Origin: Advenella incenata
GTDB lineage: Bacteria > Pseudomonadota > Gammaproteobacteria > Burkholderiales > Burkholderiaceae_B
Assembly: GCF_004217095.1 (NCBI RefSeq)
Contig: NZ_SHKO01000003.1
Span: 186,001 to 250,000 of the forward strand
DNA length: 64,000 bases
Direction of reading: 5' to 3'
Each line of letters starts with the position of its first letter. Position 1 is the first letter of the stretch. Of the stretch, positions 19,804-29,173 are shown one piece after another. A program made the position numbers and the translations under genes. The notes below the pieces were generated by a model, which saw nothing but the letters and a program-made list of their open reading frames with translations, did not search any database and was not told where the DNA came from.

Positions 19804-21993
19804 TTACATTAAACCGATATTGGTCGCCTGCTGGCGGATGCGCAGCGCGGCCTGCTGCATTTGTTTGAGCGGAAAAACCAGGCTGCCGTACTGGCCCTCG
19901 GTTTCAATTTGCGATGGCGCTTCGGTAATGGCCTGCGCGTCCTTGTCCAGCAAGTCAGAGACGTTGGTGAGGGTCTGCTGCATATTGGGCGGTATTTTGT
20001 CCAGGCCGGCCAGGACCGGCGCAATCGCGGCGATCTGGCTGGCCACGGCATCGGTCTGCACCAGAATCGTATTTAGTTCCTTAATATGGATCTGCTTGGA
20101 TTTGGGTTCGTTCATCATCCGGTAAAAGCTGTCTGCGAACGCGCCAAAGGCCGTGTGCATATTTTTGCGAGACAGTTGCGCCTGCACATAGCGTTCGTTG
20201 TCGGCCGTTGACACTTTTTGCTCCGGGTCGGCGTGAACCGAAGTGATGTACGCCTGCACGGCCAGAATATAGTCATGCGCGGCCGCTATGGCCTCCTGCG
20301 CCAGCGGCATGATGCGCTGCTTTTCCCACCAGGGGAGAATCGAGCCGCAGGCAAAGGCCAGTGCACAACCGGCCAGAGTGTCCAGCGCACGCTCGCCGAT
20401 AATCAGCAGGTTGCCCGGGCTCAGGAAGTGAAAGGCGATCAGGATGTAGATCGTCATTAACAACGAGCTCAGCGGATAGTTGGTCAATACGAAAGCATTG
20501 CCCAGCACCATCGCCGGAATCATGATTGCAATAAGGATAAACGGATTGCTGGTCAGGTTAAACAGCGCAATAGTGATCAGGCAGCCGGCCAGCGTGCCGG
20601 CCAGCCGACCGATCGTGCGCTGGCGAGTCAGCGCGAACCCGGGTCGCATGATAATGAGCACTGTCAGGATGATCCAGTAACTGTGCGAGGTAAATGCGCG
20701 CACAATTTCCGAGTGTCCATAGACCAGGCTGACGACTGTGGAAATGAGCAGCACCAGGGTGACCACGAATGTGGTGCGCAAGGCGTAGCGGAAAATGGAC
20801 GAGTTCAGATTCAGATTGCGCTTGAAGGGGGTGAGGGTAATGGCTTGCGGCGTAATAAAACGGCGCAGCGAGTTATCGCGCTTCAGGCTATTGACGGGCT
20901 CAAGCCGCATGCCGCGCAGATTATCGGCAATCCGGTCCACGAACCGGCTGGCATTACGCAGGCGCCGCACAATCTGCACCAGCAGCAGATAGGTTTCCGG
21001 TTCTGTGCGCTGGATGCCATCCTGTTTCAGTTGCAGCAGCTCGTATTCCATCGCGCGCAACTCCGCTTTGACACTGTTGCGATAGTCCACCGGCTTGTTG
21101 CGCGCCAGGCTATAGGCGGTCCGGTTCAGGGTGCGGCTGATCTTGAACAGGGTGTCGCGCATGAACAGCAGGATGTCGTGATCCTGGAAACGTGCGCGCA
21201 AGGTGGCATAGTCGGTCTGCGACGCCACCATGGTATCGAGCAGGGCAATCATGTCGATAAACACATTCCACAGCAAAATGCGCTGCTGGTCGCTGGCATC
21301 GTTGTCGCGGGGCAGATTGCGCAGCACGACATCGCGTGCACTCTGGTGCTGCTCTGTCATTGCGATCATTTGCGGAATCAGTCGTCGATAGCTGTCGTCC
21401 AGGTTCTTGTGCGTGTCGTAGAAATCAGCACGCGTGCTCACATAAGATGCCGTGGCATACAGGGCAGCGGCCAGGGTCTGTCTTTCTTCGCGCAGCTTGA
21501 ACAGGTGACTGATGGACGTGCTGTACAGTATGTAGAAAATACCGCCCATGGCCGTGTAGCTGGTATGGGTGAGCGCCTCGTCGACCGACATGGGAGTGTG
21601 CATGGACAGCATCATCTGCAGCAAACATCCGAACCCGATCAGCCCTCCGCGCCGGCCATAGACCGACAGCATGGAATAGAAGAATACCTGGGCCGAGACC
21701 ACCAGCCAGAGCAGGGCGGGGTAGGGGCTTGCCAGCCCGGTGATCAATCCCGAGATCTGTCCCAGTATAATGCCGCCCAGCATTTCGTTCAGGCGCGAGC
21801 GCTTGGTGCCGCCTACCTGATCGATAATGGCCGGACACAGGGCCCCGGTGGCCAGTGCCACGCCTATCATGGGCTCGTTGAAAAACCCTGCCATCACCAG
21901 TACCGGTAGCAGCACTCCCGTGGCCTGGCGCGTTCCATGGAAAAGATGGGAACTGTAGAAGAATTTGACGAAGTTTTCCGCGCGAATATCCAT
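19804..21993 (-). CDS. FUSC-family inner-membrane protein (YccS/YhfK-like)
   Basis: A 729-residue protein with two blocks of about six membrane helices (about residues 15-180 and 395-530) separated by a helical cytoplasmic region, plus a soluble C-terminal part. This layout matches the YccS/YhfK and aromatic-acid-exporter (AaeB-like) group. Members may export aromatic or hydrophobic acids, but few have been tested. The ATG at 21993 gives MDIRAENFVKFFYSSHLFHG; the longer frame to 22077 lacks support. No AaeA-like fusion protein is next to it. A 408-codon frame on the opposite strand is a shadow. Confidence 0.82.
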   Translation of the reverse strand: MDIRAENFVKFFYSSHLFHGTRQATGVLLPVLVMAGFFNEPMIGVALATGALCPAIIDQVGGTKRSRLNEMLGGIILGQISGLITGLASPYPALLWLVVSAQVFFYSMLSVYGRRGGLIGFGCLLQMMLSMHTPMSVDEALTHTSYTAMGGIFYILYSTSISHLFKLREERQTLAAALYATASYVSTRADFYDTHKNLDDSYRRLIPQMIAMTEQHQSARDVVLRNLPRDNDASDQQRILLWNVFIDMIALLDTMVASQTDYATLRARFQDHDILLFMRDTLFKISRTLNRTAYSLARNKPVDYRNSVKAELRAMEYELLQLKQDGIQRTEPETYLLLVQIVRRLRNASRFVDRIADNLRGMRLEPVNSLKRDNSLRRFITPQAITLTPFKRNLNLNSSIFRYALRTTFVVTLVLLISTVVSLVYGHSEIVRAFTSHSYWIILTVLIIMRPGFALTRQRTIGRLAGTLAGCLITIALFNLTSNPFILIAIMIPAMVLGNAFVLTNYPLSSLLMTIYILIAFHFLSPGNLLIIGERALDTLAGCALAFACGSILPWWEKQRIMPLAQEAIAAAHDYILAVQAYITSVHADPEQKVSTADNERYVQAQLSRKNMHTAFGAFADSFYRMMNEPKSKQIHIKELNTILVQTDAVASQIAAIAPVLAGLDKIPPNMQQTLTNVSDLLDKDAQAITEAPSQIETEGQYGSLVFPLKQMQQAALRIRQQATNIGLM

Positions 21994-22266
21994 ACACCAA
22001 ACCAGTGAAAAGACGCAGGCTCCCGAGTGCCGATCGCGGGCAGGCGACAGGCAGTGCCCAAAGAGGCGACACAGCAAAGAGTACTATTGTACCGTTGGCC
22101 GACAATAAATTTGTGCATAATGAATATTCCCGATTGCGTTTGGTGTTGCAATGCGGTACATTTGAGGACTATACCTGCGCACAATCCGTCGCCGGTATCT
22201 ACGGACACCCTGTTTTAGCTACCCGCTTCAATTGCAGTGCGCCTTAAACTTAACGAACAATAGCGG

Positions 22267-22438
22267 TTATTCGTGCCAAAAGCGTGAATAAACGTCTCCA
22301 TTTCGAACTCTCCCGCACCCAGTGTGCGCGCAGACCCAGATTGATGGCCAGGCTGGTACATCAATGTCTGCAGGTGGCGTTCCTCCGTGAGGAACAAAGC
22401 GCTGCAGATGTTGGCGGAACCTTCCGAAGCCGCAGGTT
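22267..22438 (+). promoter_or_regulatory. Structured leader of ilvIHC (candidate cis-regulatory RNA)
   Basis: The untranslated region before ilvI folds strongly. A 10-bp stem with a CAAAA loop spans 22267-22291. A long arm spans 22362-22413: CAATGTCTGCAG pairs with CTGCAGATGTTG over 12 bp including two G-U pairs, capped by a perfect 7-bp stem GTTCCTC/GAGGAAC with a CGT loop. CATCAA (22359-22364) can instead pair with TTGATG (22341-22346), so two folds compete. Further on, GCGG/CCGC and AACCT/AGGTT (22414-22438) interleave as in a small pseudoknot. No leader peptide rich in Ile, Leu or Val is present. Confidence 0.5.
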
Positions 22439-22483
22439 GCAAAACCAATCAACGCGGGAATGCTGGTTATGAAAGGAAATAAT

Positions 22484-24202
22484 ATGGAACTCAATGGCGC
22501 CGATATCGTCGTGCGCTGCCTGGCCGAAGAGGGCGTCGAGCACGTTTTCGGTTATCCTGGTGGCGCGGTGCTCTACATTTACGACGCAATCTATAAACAG
22601 AAAGACTTTAAGCATATTCTGGTGCGACACGAGCAGGCTGCCGTGCACGCTGCCGATGCCTATTCGCGCTCCTCCAACAAAGTAGGCGTGTGTCTGGTCA
22701 CCAGCGGCCCCGGCCTGACCAATGCGGTCACTGGTATTGCCACTGCCTACATGGATTCCATACCGCTGGTTATTATCAGCGGACAGGTGCCCACCAAGGC
22801 CATTGGCGAAGACGCCTTTCAGGAATGCGATACGGTCGGTATTACCCGACCCTGCGTCAAACACAATTTCCTGGTTCGCGACGTCAAAGACCTGGCCGAT
22901 ACCATGCGCAAGGCATTCTACATTGCCCGCACCGGCCGTCCCGGCCCGGTTCTGGTCGATATCCCCAAGGATATCTCCATGACCATGTGCAAATATGCGC
23001 CGCCCAAGTCTGAAATCAAGATGCGCTCCTACTCACCTGTGGTTAAGGGCCATTTGGGGCAGATCAAAAAGGCTGCCCAGTTGCTGGCCGGTGCCGAACG
23101 CCCCATGATTTACGCGGGCGGCGGTGTCATCCTGTCTGACGCTTCCGAAGAACTGCGCGAATTGGTGCGGCTCAGCGGTGCACCGGTCACCACCACGTTG
23201 ATGGCGCTGGGCTCGCAGAATCCGGATTCCGATCAATATCTGGGCATGCCGGGCATGCATGGCACGTATGAAGCCAATATGTCCATGCAGAACTGCGATG
23301 TGCTGATCGCTGTGGGTGCGCGCTTTGACGATCGCGTGATCGGCAATACCAAGCACTTTGCACAGGCCCAGCGCAAGATTGTTCATATCGATATCGATCC
23401 ATCGTCCATTTCCAAGCGGGTTAAGGTTGACATTCCCATCGTGGGCAACGTCAGGGAAGTGCTGCAGGAAATGAACCCGCTGGTCGCAGATGCGCTGGCC
23501 GAGCAAAAAAACAGCCGCTCGCTGCAGGCCTGGTGGAAGCAGATCAACGAATGGCGTGGTCGCGATTGCCTGAAATACGATCATGGCAGTGAGCTGATCA
23601 AGCCGCAATTTGTTATCGAAACCCTGTGCAAGGTTACCGAAGGCAATGCCTTCGTTACCTCGGACGTGGGCCAGCACCAGATGTGGGCGGCGCAATACTA
23701 TCGATTCAACCATCCGCGGCGCTGGATCAACTCGGGCGGCCTGGGCACCATGGGTGTCGGCCTGCCATATGCCATGGGTGTGCAGATGGCGCATCCCGAT
23801 GCGCAAATTGCCGTCGTGACCGGAGAAGCGTCGATCCAGATGAACATCCAGGAACTGGCTACCTGCACGCAGTATCATTTCACGCCAAAAGTGCTGTGCC
23901 TGAACAACCGTTATCTGGGCATGGTACGTCAATGGCAGGAAATCGACTATCAGTCGCGCTACTCCGAGTCTTACATGGACTCGATCCCCGACTTCGTCAA
24001 ACTGGTCGAAAGCTATGGCCATATCGGTCTTCAAATCGATAAGCCGGCTGATGTCGAGCCGGCCATCAAGGAAGCTTTCGGCAAGCACAAAGACCGTCTG
24101 GTCTTCCTGGACTTCATCACTGACCGGACTGAAAACGTCTGGCCAATGGTCAAGGCAGGCAAGGGCCTGACCGAAATGTTGCTCGGTTCAGAAGACTTGT
24201 AA
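22484..24202 (+). CDS. ilvI: Acetolactate synthase, catalytic (large) subunit
   Basis: A 572-residue thiamine-diphosphate enzyme: three domains with catalytic Glu50 (VRHEQAAVHAADAYSR), a FAD-binding middle domain and a C-terminal ThDP domain. It condenses pyruvate into acetolactate or acetohydroxybutyrate for valine, leucine and isoleucine synthesis. The Mg/ThDP motif at 447-449 reads GEA instead of the textbook GDG, followed normally by NN in LCLNNRYLGMVRQW. Start chosen at ATG 22484 because AAAGGAAA precedes it, rather than the upstream ATGs at 22460 and 22469. First gene of ilvIHC; often named ilvB in this group. Confidence 0.95.
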   Translation: MELNGADIVVRCLAEEGVEHVFGYPGGAVLYIYDAIYKQKDFKHILVRHEQAAVHAADAYSRSSNKVGVCLVTSGPGLTNAVTGIATAYMDSIPLVIISGQVPTKAIGEDAFQECDTVGITRPCVKHNFLVRDVKDLADTMRKAFYIARTGRPGPVLVDIPKDISMTMCKYAPPKSEIKMRSYSPVVKGHLGQIKKAAQLLAGAERPMIYAGGGVILSDASEELRELVRLSGAPVTTTLMALGSQNPDSDQYLGMPGMHGTYEANMSMQNCDVLIAVGARFDDRVIGNTKHFAQAQRKIVHIDIDPSSISKRVKVDIPIVGNVREVLQEMNPLVADALAEQKNSRSLQAWWKQINEWRGRDCLKYDHGSELIKPQFVIETLCKVTEGNAFVTSDVGQHQMWAAQYYRFNHPRRWINSGGLGTMGVGLPYAMGVQMAHPDAQIAVVTGEASIQMNIQELATCTQYHFTPKVLCLNNRYLGMVRQWQEIDYQSRYSESYMDSIPDFVKLVESYGHIGLQIDKPADVEPAIKEAFGKHKDRLVFLDFITDRTENVWPMVKAGKGLTEMLLGSEDL

Positions 24203-24211
24203 GGGGAAACC

Positions 24212-24706
24212 ATGAAACACATTATCTCCATTCTGCTGGAAAATGAACCCGGTGCGCTGTCCCGCGTGGTGGGCCTGTTCTCGGCCAGGGGCTACAACAT
24301 TGAAACGCTCACTGTTGCGCCCACCGAAGATGCGACGCTATCGCGCCTGACAATCATGACTGCGGGCTCCGACGATGTTATCGAGCAGATCACGAAACAC
24401 TTGAACCGGCTGGTCGATGTGGTTAAAGTAGTCGATCTGACTGAAGGGGCTCACGTCGAGCGTGAACTTATGCTGGTCAAAGTTCGTGCAGTGGGCAAGG
24501 AGCGCGAAGAAATCAAGCGCCTGGCCGACATCTTCAGGGGGCATATTGTGGATGTGACCGATAAGTCCTACACAATTGAACTGACGGGTGTGCAGGAAAA
24601 GATCCAGGCGTTTCTGTCTGCGCTGGATCGCAGTGCGATCCTGGAAACTGTTCGTACAGGCGTGTCCGGTATCGGTCGCGGCGAACGTATCCTGCGGGTG
24701 ATGTAA
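24212..24706 (+). CDS. ilvH: Acetolactate synthase, regulatory (small) subunit
   Basis: A 164-residue protein with an N-terminal ACT domain (MKHIISILLENEPGALSRVV, residues 1-20 onward) that binds valine for feedback inhibition, and a C-terminal domain that activates the catalytic subunit. The size matches IlvH rather than the short IlvN of E. coli. It lies 9 bases after ilvI with AAGGGG before the ATG. Confidence 0.95.
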   Translation: MKHIISILLENEPGALSRVVGLFSARGYNIETLTVAPTEDATLSRLTIMTAGSDDVIEQITKHLNRLVDVVKVVDLTEGAHVERELMLVKVRAVGKEREEIKRLADIFRGHIVDVTDKSYTIELTGVQEKIQAFLSALDRSAILETVRTGVSGIGRGERILRVM

Positions 24707-24768
24707 TCTGGTGGTAAGCGCGGTAAGCAGACATTCAAACAAATTTAACTAAATTCTTGAGGCTTTAA

Positions 24769-25785
<1,017 letters not shown>

Positions 25786-25796
25786 GAGTAGGCTTT

Positions 25797-25829
25797 TGCG
25801 CCAGAGGCTGGTTTTTCAGTTCTGGCGCA
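25797..25829 (+). other. Stem-loop after ilvC
   Basis: TGCGCCAGA (25797-25805) pairs perfectly with TCTGGCGCA (25821-25829). There is no following T-run, so it could be a stabilising 3' stem or a weak terminator. It marks the end of ilvIHC. Confidence 0.4.
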
Positions 25830-25952
25830 GGGCGACTGCCAAAGGGCAGGCGCCTGGGCGCACAAAAAAACAGGTATGCACGCGGCTGCGTCATATCCTG
25901 GTTCAAAACCTCTGTTTATCAGGGGTTTTCTCTATTTTAAGGTCGGCAAGCT

Positions 25953-26732
25953 ATGAATATCAAAACCCTTATCGCGGCGGGTGTATTGGCCGCCAGCGCG
26001 TTTGGCGCACCAGCCCTTGCTCAGGAAGTGCTCAAAGTGGGCGTCGAAGCCCTGTATCCGCCATTTGAAAGCAAAACGCCCGATGGCAAGCTGGTCGGTT
26101 TTGACGTCGAGCTCAACGATGCGGTCTGTGCCAAGCTGCAGGCCAAGTGTGAATGGGTCGAGACCAGCTTTGATGGGCTGATCCCTGCACTGAATGCACG
26201 CAAATTTCATTACATCAACTCGGCAATGAATATTACCGCGCCGCGCCAGAAAGTCATCGACTTTACTGTACCCATTTACGATGTGCCAAGTCAGCTGATC
26301 GCCAAAAAAGGCTCGGGTCTGCAGGCCACACCAGAAAGCCTGAAATCCACCGTTGTCGGGGTATTGCAGGGATCGGCGCAGGAAGCCTTCGTTAAGAAGC
26401 ACTGGGCAACTAAAGGTGTAAAAATTGTCTCATACGCCTCACAGGATCAGATTTATCAGGATCTGCAAAGCAATCGCATTCAGGCGGCTGTGCAGAAAAC
26501 GCCAAGCGCAGTGAGCGCGTTTCTGGAGAAACCCGAAGGCAAGGACTACGAGGTGACGGGCGCACCGCTTGACGATACCTCGGTATTGGGCGTTGGCACC
26601 GGTTTCGGTATACGCAAGGGCAATGATGAACTTAAAAAGCGTCTTGACGGCGCGATTGATGCCCTCAAGAAAGATGGTACGATAAGCAAACTTACCCAAA
26701 AATATTTCAACGCCGACTGGGTCGCCAAATAG
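25953..26732 (+). CDS. Amino-acid ABC transporter substrate-binding protein (family 3, orphan)
   Basis: A 259-residue periplasmic receptor of the HisJ/ArgT/FliY family. Signal peptide residues 1-23 (ending ALAQ), then VGVEALYPPFESKTPDGKLV, FDVELNDAVC and the usual hinge region. Basic or polar amino acids are likely ligands. No permease or intact ATPase gene follows; a terminator ends the unit, and an ATPase remnant lies 2.3 kb downstream. AAGG lies before the ATG. Confidence 0.88.
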   Translation: MNIKTLIAAGVLAASAFGAPALAQEVLKVGVEALYPPFESKTPDGKLVGFDVELNDAVCAKLQAKCEWVETSFDGLIPALNARKFHYINSAMNITAPRQKVIDFTVPIYDVPSQLIAKKGSGLQATPESLKSTVVGVLQGSAQEAFVKKHWATKGVKIVSYASQDQIYQDLQSNRIQAAVQKTPSAVSAFLEKPEGKDYEVTGAPLDDTSVLGVGTGFGIRKGNDELKKRLDGAIDALKKDGTISKLTQKYFNADWVAK

Positions 26733-26752
26733 GTCGAGAGCGCGACAAGCGC

Positions 26753-26778
26753 AACCGGCCCGGGCGGCCGGTTTTTTT
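26753..26778 (+). terminator. Rho-independent terminator after the solute-binding protein gene
   Basis: AACCGGCC and GGCCGGTT form a perfect 8-bp stem with a CGGGC loop, followed by about seven T residues. Confidence 0.88.
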
Positions 26779-26802
26779 CATTCCGTTTATCAGGTAACGA
26801 TC

Positions 26803-27945
26803 ATGCAGATCCGTTCGAAGCTACCCGCCGTAGGCACCACTGTTTTCAGCGTTATCGGAGATCTTGCCGAGCGTCATCAGGCCATTAATCTGGCGCAGGG
26901 TGCGCCCAATTTTCCGTGTGCGCCGGAACTGATCGATCATGCCATCGACGCCATGTCCGAAGGGCACAATCAATACTCTCCCATGATCGGCATTGAGCCA
27001 TTGCGCAACAAGATTGCTGAAAAAATCCAGCTGCTGTATGGCCACAGTTATGATGAGCTCAACGAAGTGACCGTCATGGGCAGCGCTAGTGAAGCGCTTT
27101 ATTGCGCCATTGCGGCACTGATCCATCCGGGCGATGAGGTGATTTATTTTGAGCCGTGTTTTGACAGCTATGCGCCGATCGTCACATTGCAGGGCGCCGT
27201 GCCGGTGGGAATCAAGTTGTTGCCACCGACCTACGGTATAGACTGGGATGCGGTGCGCGATGCAGTCAATGAACGCACGCGCATGATTATCATCAATTCG
27301 CCCCATAATCCCAGCGGCGCCGTACTCTCGGACGCCGATATCGCCGCGCTGCAGGATATCGTCGCAGACACCAATATCATCATTCTGTCCGATGAAGTCT
27401 ACGAGCATGTGGTATTCGATCAGGATATTCACCGCAGCATGTCTCGTTACGACGAGCTGCGCGAGCGTGCCGTGGTGGTGACGTCCTTTGGCAAGACATT
27501 TCATGTGACAGGGTGGCGGATCGGCTATTGCGTCGCGCCCGCGGCAATCACGGCTGAAATACGCAAGATTCATCAATTTCTCATGTATTGCGCCGATACG
27601 CCCATGCAGTATGCGCTGGCCGCCATGATGGAGACGCCCAATCATTATCTGAACCTGTCCACCATCTATCAGGAAAAGCGCGATCTGCTGGCCCATGCGC
27701 TCAAAGGTTCGAAGTTCGAACTTTTGCCGAGTAAGGGCGGTTTTTTCATGCTTGCCCGCTTCCAGCACTTCAGTTATTTGTCGGACGTGCAACTGGTGCG
27801 TAAGCTGATCGAAGAATTCGGCGTCGCAACCATTCCCGTATCAGCGTTTTATTCTGATGGAACCGACCTGGGCGTTATCCGCCTGTCGTTTTCAAAGGAT
27901 GATGCCACTCTGGAAGAGGGTGCAAGGCGTCTTTGCAAATTATGA
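26803..27945 (+). CDS. Pyridoxal-phosphate aminotransferase (methionine aminotransferase, YbdL-like)
   Basis: A 380-residue class I/II aminotransferase. Lys231 in SFGKTFHVTGWRIGYCVAP forms the Schiff base. NSPHNPSGA and LSDEVYEHVVFD are the usual cofactor contacts. From memory it is most like E. coli YbdL, which transaminates methionine and also aromatic amino acids, and like kynurenine aminotransferases. The start lies just after the preceding terminator. It may be read together with the following Bug gene (32 bases downstream). Confidence 0.85.
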   Translation: MQIRSKLPAVGTTVFSVIGDLAERHQAINLAQGAPNFPCAPELIDHAIDAMSEGHNQYSPMIGIEPLRNKIAEKIQLLYGHSYDELNEVTVMGSASEALYCAIAALIHPGDEVIYFEPCFDSYAPIVTLQGAVPVGIKLLPPTYGIDWDAVRDAVNERTRMIIINSPHNPSGAVLSDADIAALQDIVADTNIIILSDEVYEHVVFDQDIHRSMSRYDELRERAVVVTSFGKTFHVTGWRIGYCVAPAAITAEIRKIHQFLMYCADTPMQYALAAMMETPNHYLNLSTIYQEKRDLLAHALKGSKFELLPSKGGFFMLARFQHFSYLSDVQLVRKLIEEFGVATIPVSAFYSDGTDLGVIRLSFSKDDATLEEGARRLCKL

Positions 27946-27977
27946 TATTAATCAGTTATCTCGTTCAAGGAAATACG

Positions 27978-28967
27978 ATGAAAAACTTCAAGAAACTGAC
28001 CATCAGTACGGTTCTGGCAGCCAGCGGCGTGCTGGGCGCATCGGCCACTGCCACAGCCCAGGACAACTGGCCCGCCAAACCCATTACGTTTGTCGTTCCC
28101 TACGCTGCAGGTGGCTTTGCCGATACCCGCATGCGCTTGTTGGCCGAAGAGCTGGGTAAAGAGCTCAAGGCTAACGTTGTAGTAGAGAATAAGGCCGGCG
28201 CTGGCGGCGTGATTGGCACAGACTACATTGCTCGCGCCAAGCCCGACGGTTATACAATCGGCAGTGGCAATCTGGCGCCGCTGTCGGTTAATCCCACGCT
28301 GATGCCAAAGAACGTGAAATATGACGTCGCCAAAGACCTGGCCCCGGTTATTCTTATCGAAGAAAGCCCGCTAATCCTGAGTGTCAACAATAAACTGAAC
28401 GTCAAAACCGTTGCAGATCTGATTGCGCTGGCCAAAAAAGAACCCGGCAAACTGACTTTCGGTTCGTCCGGCGTGGGCGGCGCTCACCATCTGTCTGGTG
28501 AACTGTTTGCCTCCAACGCACAGGTAGAGCTGACCCATGTTCCATACAAGGGTGGCGCCCCAGCCGCCAGCGACCTGATGGCGGGCCATATCGATATGAT
28601 GTTTGAAATGGGTTATGCTGCCATGCCGGCCATCCAGTCTAAAAAAGTGCATCCGCTGGCCGTTACCAGCGCCAAGCGCCTGCCTTTGCTGCCCGATGTG
28701 CCTACCCTGCAGGAAGCCGGCCTCAAGGGCTTTGAGTCGTACAACTGGCAGGGCGTGATTGCACCTGCAGGCACCCCCGAGCCGATTATCAGCAAACTGA
28801 ATACGGCGTTCAACAATATCCTGAAAAAGCCCGAAGTACAAAAGGCCTTTGAAAGCACGGGCGGCCAGTCTGCCGGCGGCTCACCGGAAGATTTCGCCAA
28901 GTTTATCCAGAGCGAAACAGCCAAATGGGCCGAGGTTATCAAAACCTCGAACGTGACGGTAAACTAA
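27978..28967 (+). CDS. Bug/TctC-family periplasmic receptor
   Basis: A 329-residue receptor. Signal peptide about residues 1-28 (ATATAQ), then NWPAKPITFVVPYAAGGFAD and VENKAGAGGVIGTDYIARA, the Bug signatures. AAGGAAAT precedes the ATG at 27978; an upstream in-frame ATG at 27933 overlaps the aminotransferase gene and is not used. The ligand is unknown. No tctAB genes are nearby. Confidence 0.88.
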   Translation: MKNFKKLTISTVLAASGVLGASATATAQDNWPAKPITFVVPYAAGGFADTRMRLLAEELGKELKANVVVENKAGAGGVIGTDYIARAKPDGYTIGSGNLAPLSVNPTLMPKNVKYDVAKDLAPVILIEESPLILSVNNKLNVKTVADLIALAKKEPGKLTFGSSGVGGAHHLSGELFASNAQVELTHVPYKGGAPAASDLMAGHIDMMFEMGYAAMPAIQSKKVHPLAVTSAKRLPLLPDVPTLQEAGLKGFESYNWQGVIAPAGTPEPIISKLNTAFNNILKKPEVQKAFESTGGQSAGGSPEDFAKFIQSETAKWAEVIKTSNVTVN

Positions 28968-29002
28968 ACTACGCGCAGCGCGGGTCAGTCACGTGTATTG
29001 GT

Positions 29003-29119
29003 AAAAAGGTGGTGTTCATGAATGCAGGCGCCATTGTCGAAAAATCAGACAAGGATGCATTCTTTACCCGCCCGCAAAGTGACCGGGCCCGCGCTTTTCT
29101 GGAAAAAATACTGATGTGA
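29003..29119 (+). pseudogene. Remnant of an amino-acid ABC transporter ATP-binding protein
   Basis: The frame encodes KKVVFMNAGAIVEKSDKD and ends in SDRARAFLEKILM before a stop. This is the C-terminal end of a GlnQ/HisP/GltL ATPase: compare [19 protein letters not shown] and [14 protein letters not shown] in the intact gltL of this window. All upstream ATPase motifs (Walker A, signature, Walker B) are missing. The sequence before it, 28968-29002, shows no homology that I can see. It is probably what is left of the transporter that once served the orphan receptor at 25953. Confidence 0.75.
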
Positions 29120-29173
29120 ATGCGGCGATATGCAAGTTCAGGTGATCTGCATATCGCACGCGTCTGATGCGTT

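Noticed and set aside
20683-21909. A 408-codon frame on the plus strand opposite the FUSC gene
   Set aside because: The composition is rich in Gln, His and Arg as expected of an antisense shadow, and the FUSC protein on the other strand has coherent membrane helices.
22126-22218. Short frame starting MNIPDCVWCC upstream of ilvI as a possible attenuation leader peptide
   Set aside because: It has no run of Ile, Leu or Val codons and no ribosome-binding site.
23033-24088. A 351-codon frame opposite ilvI
   Set aside because: Antisense shadow of a strongly conserved enzyme; no domain or start signal.
28925-29002. The first part of the 64-codon frame that ends in the ATPase relic, considered as a real small gene
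   Set aside because: It overlaps the end of the Bug gene and has no ribosome-binding site; only the part after about 29003 resembles an ATPase.
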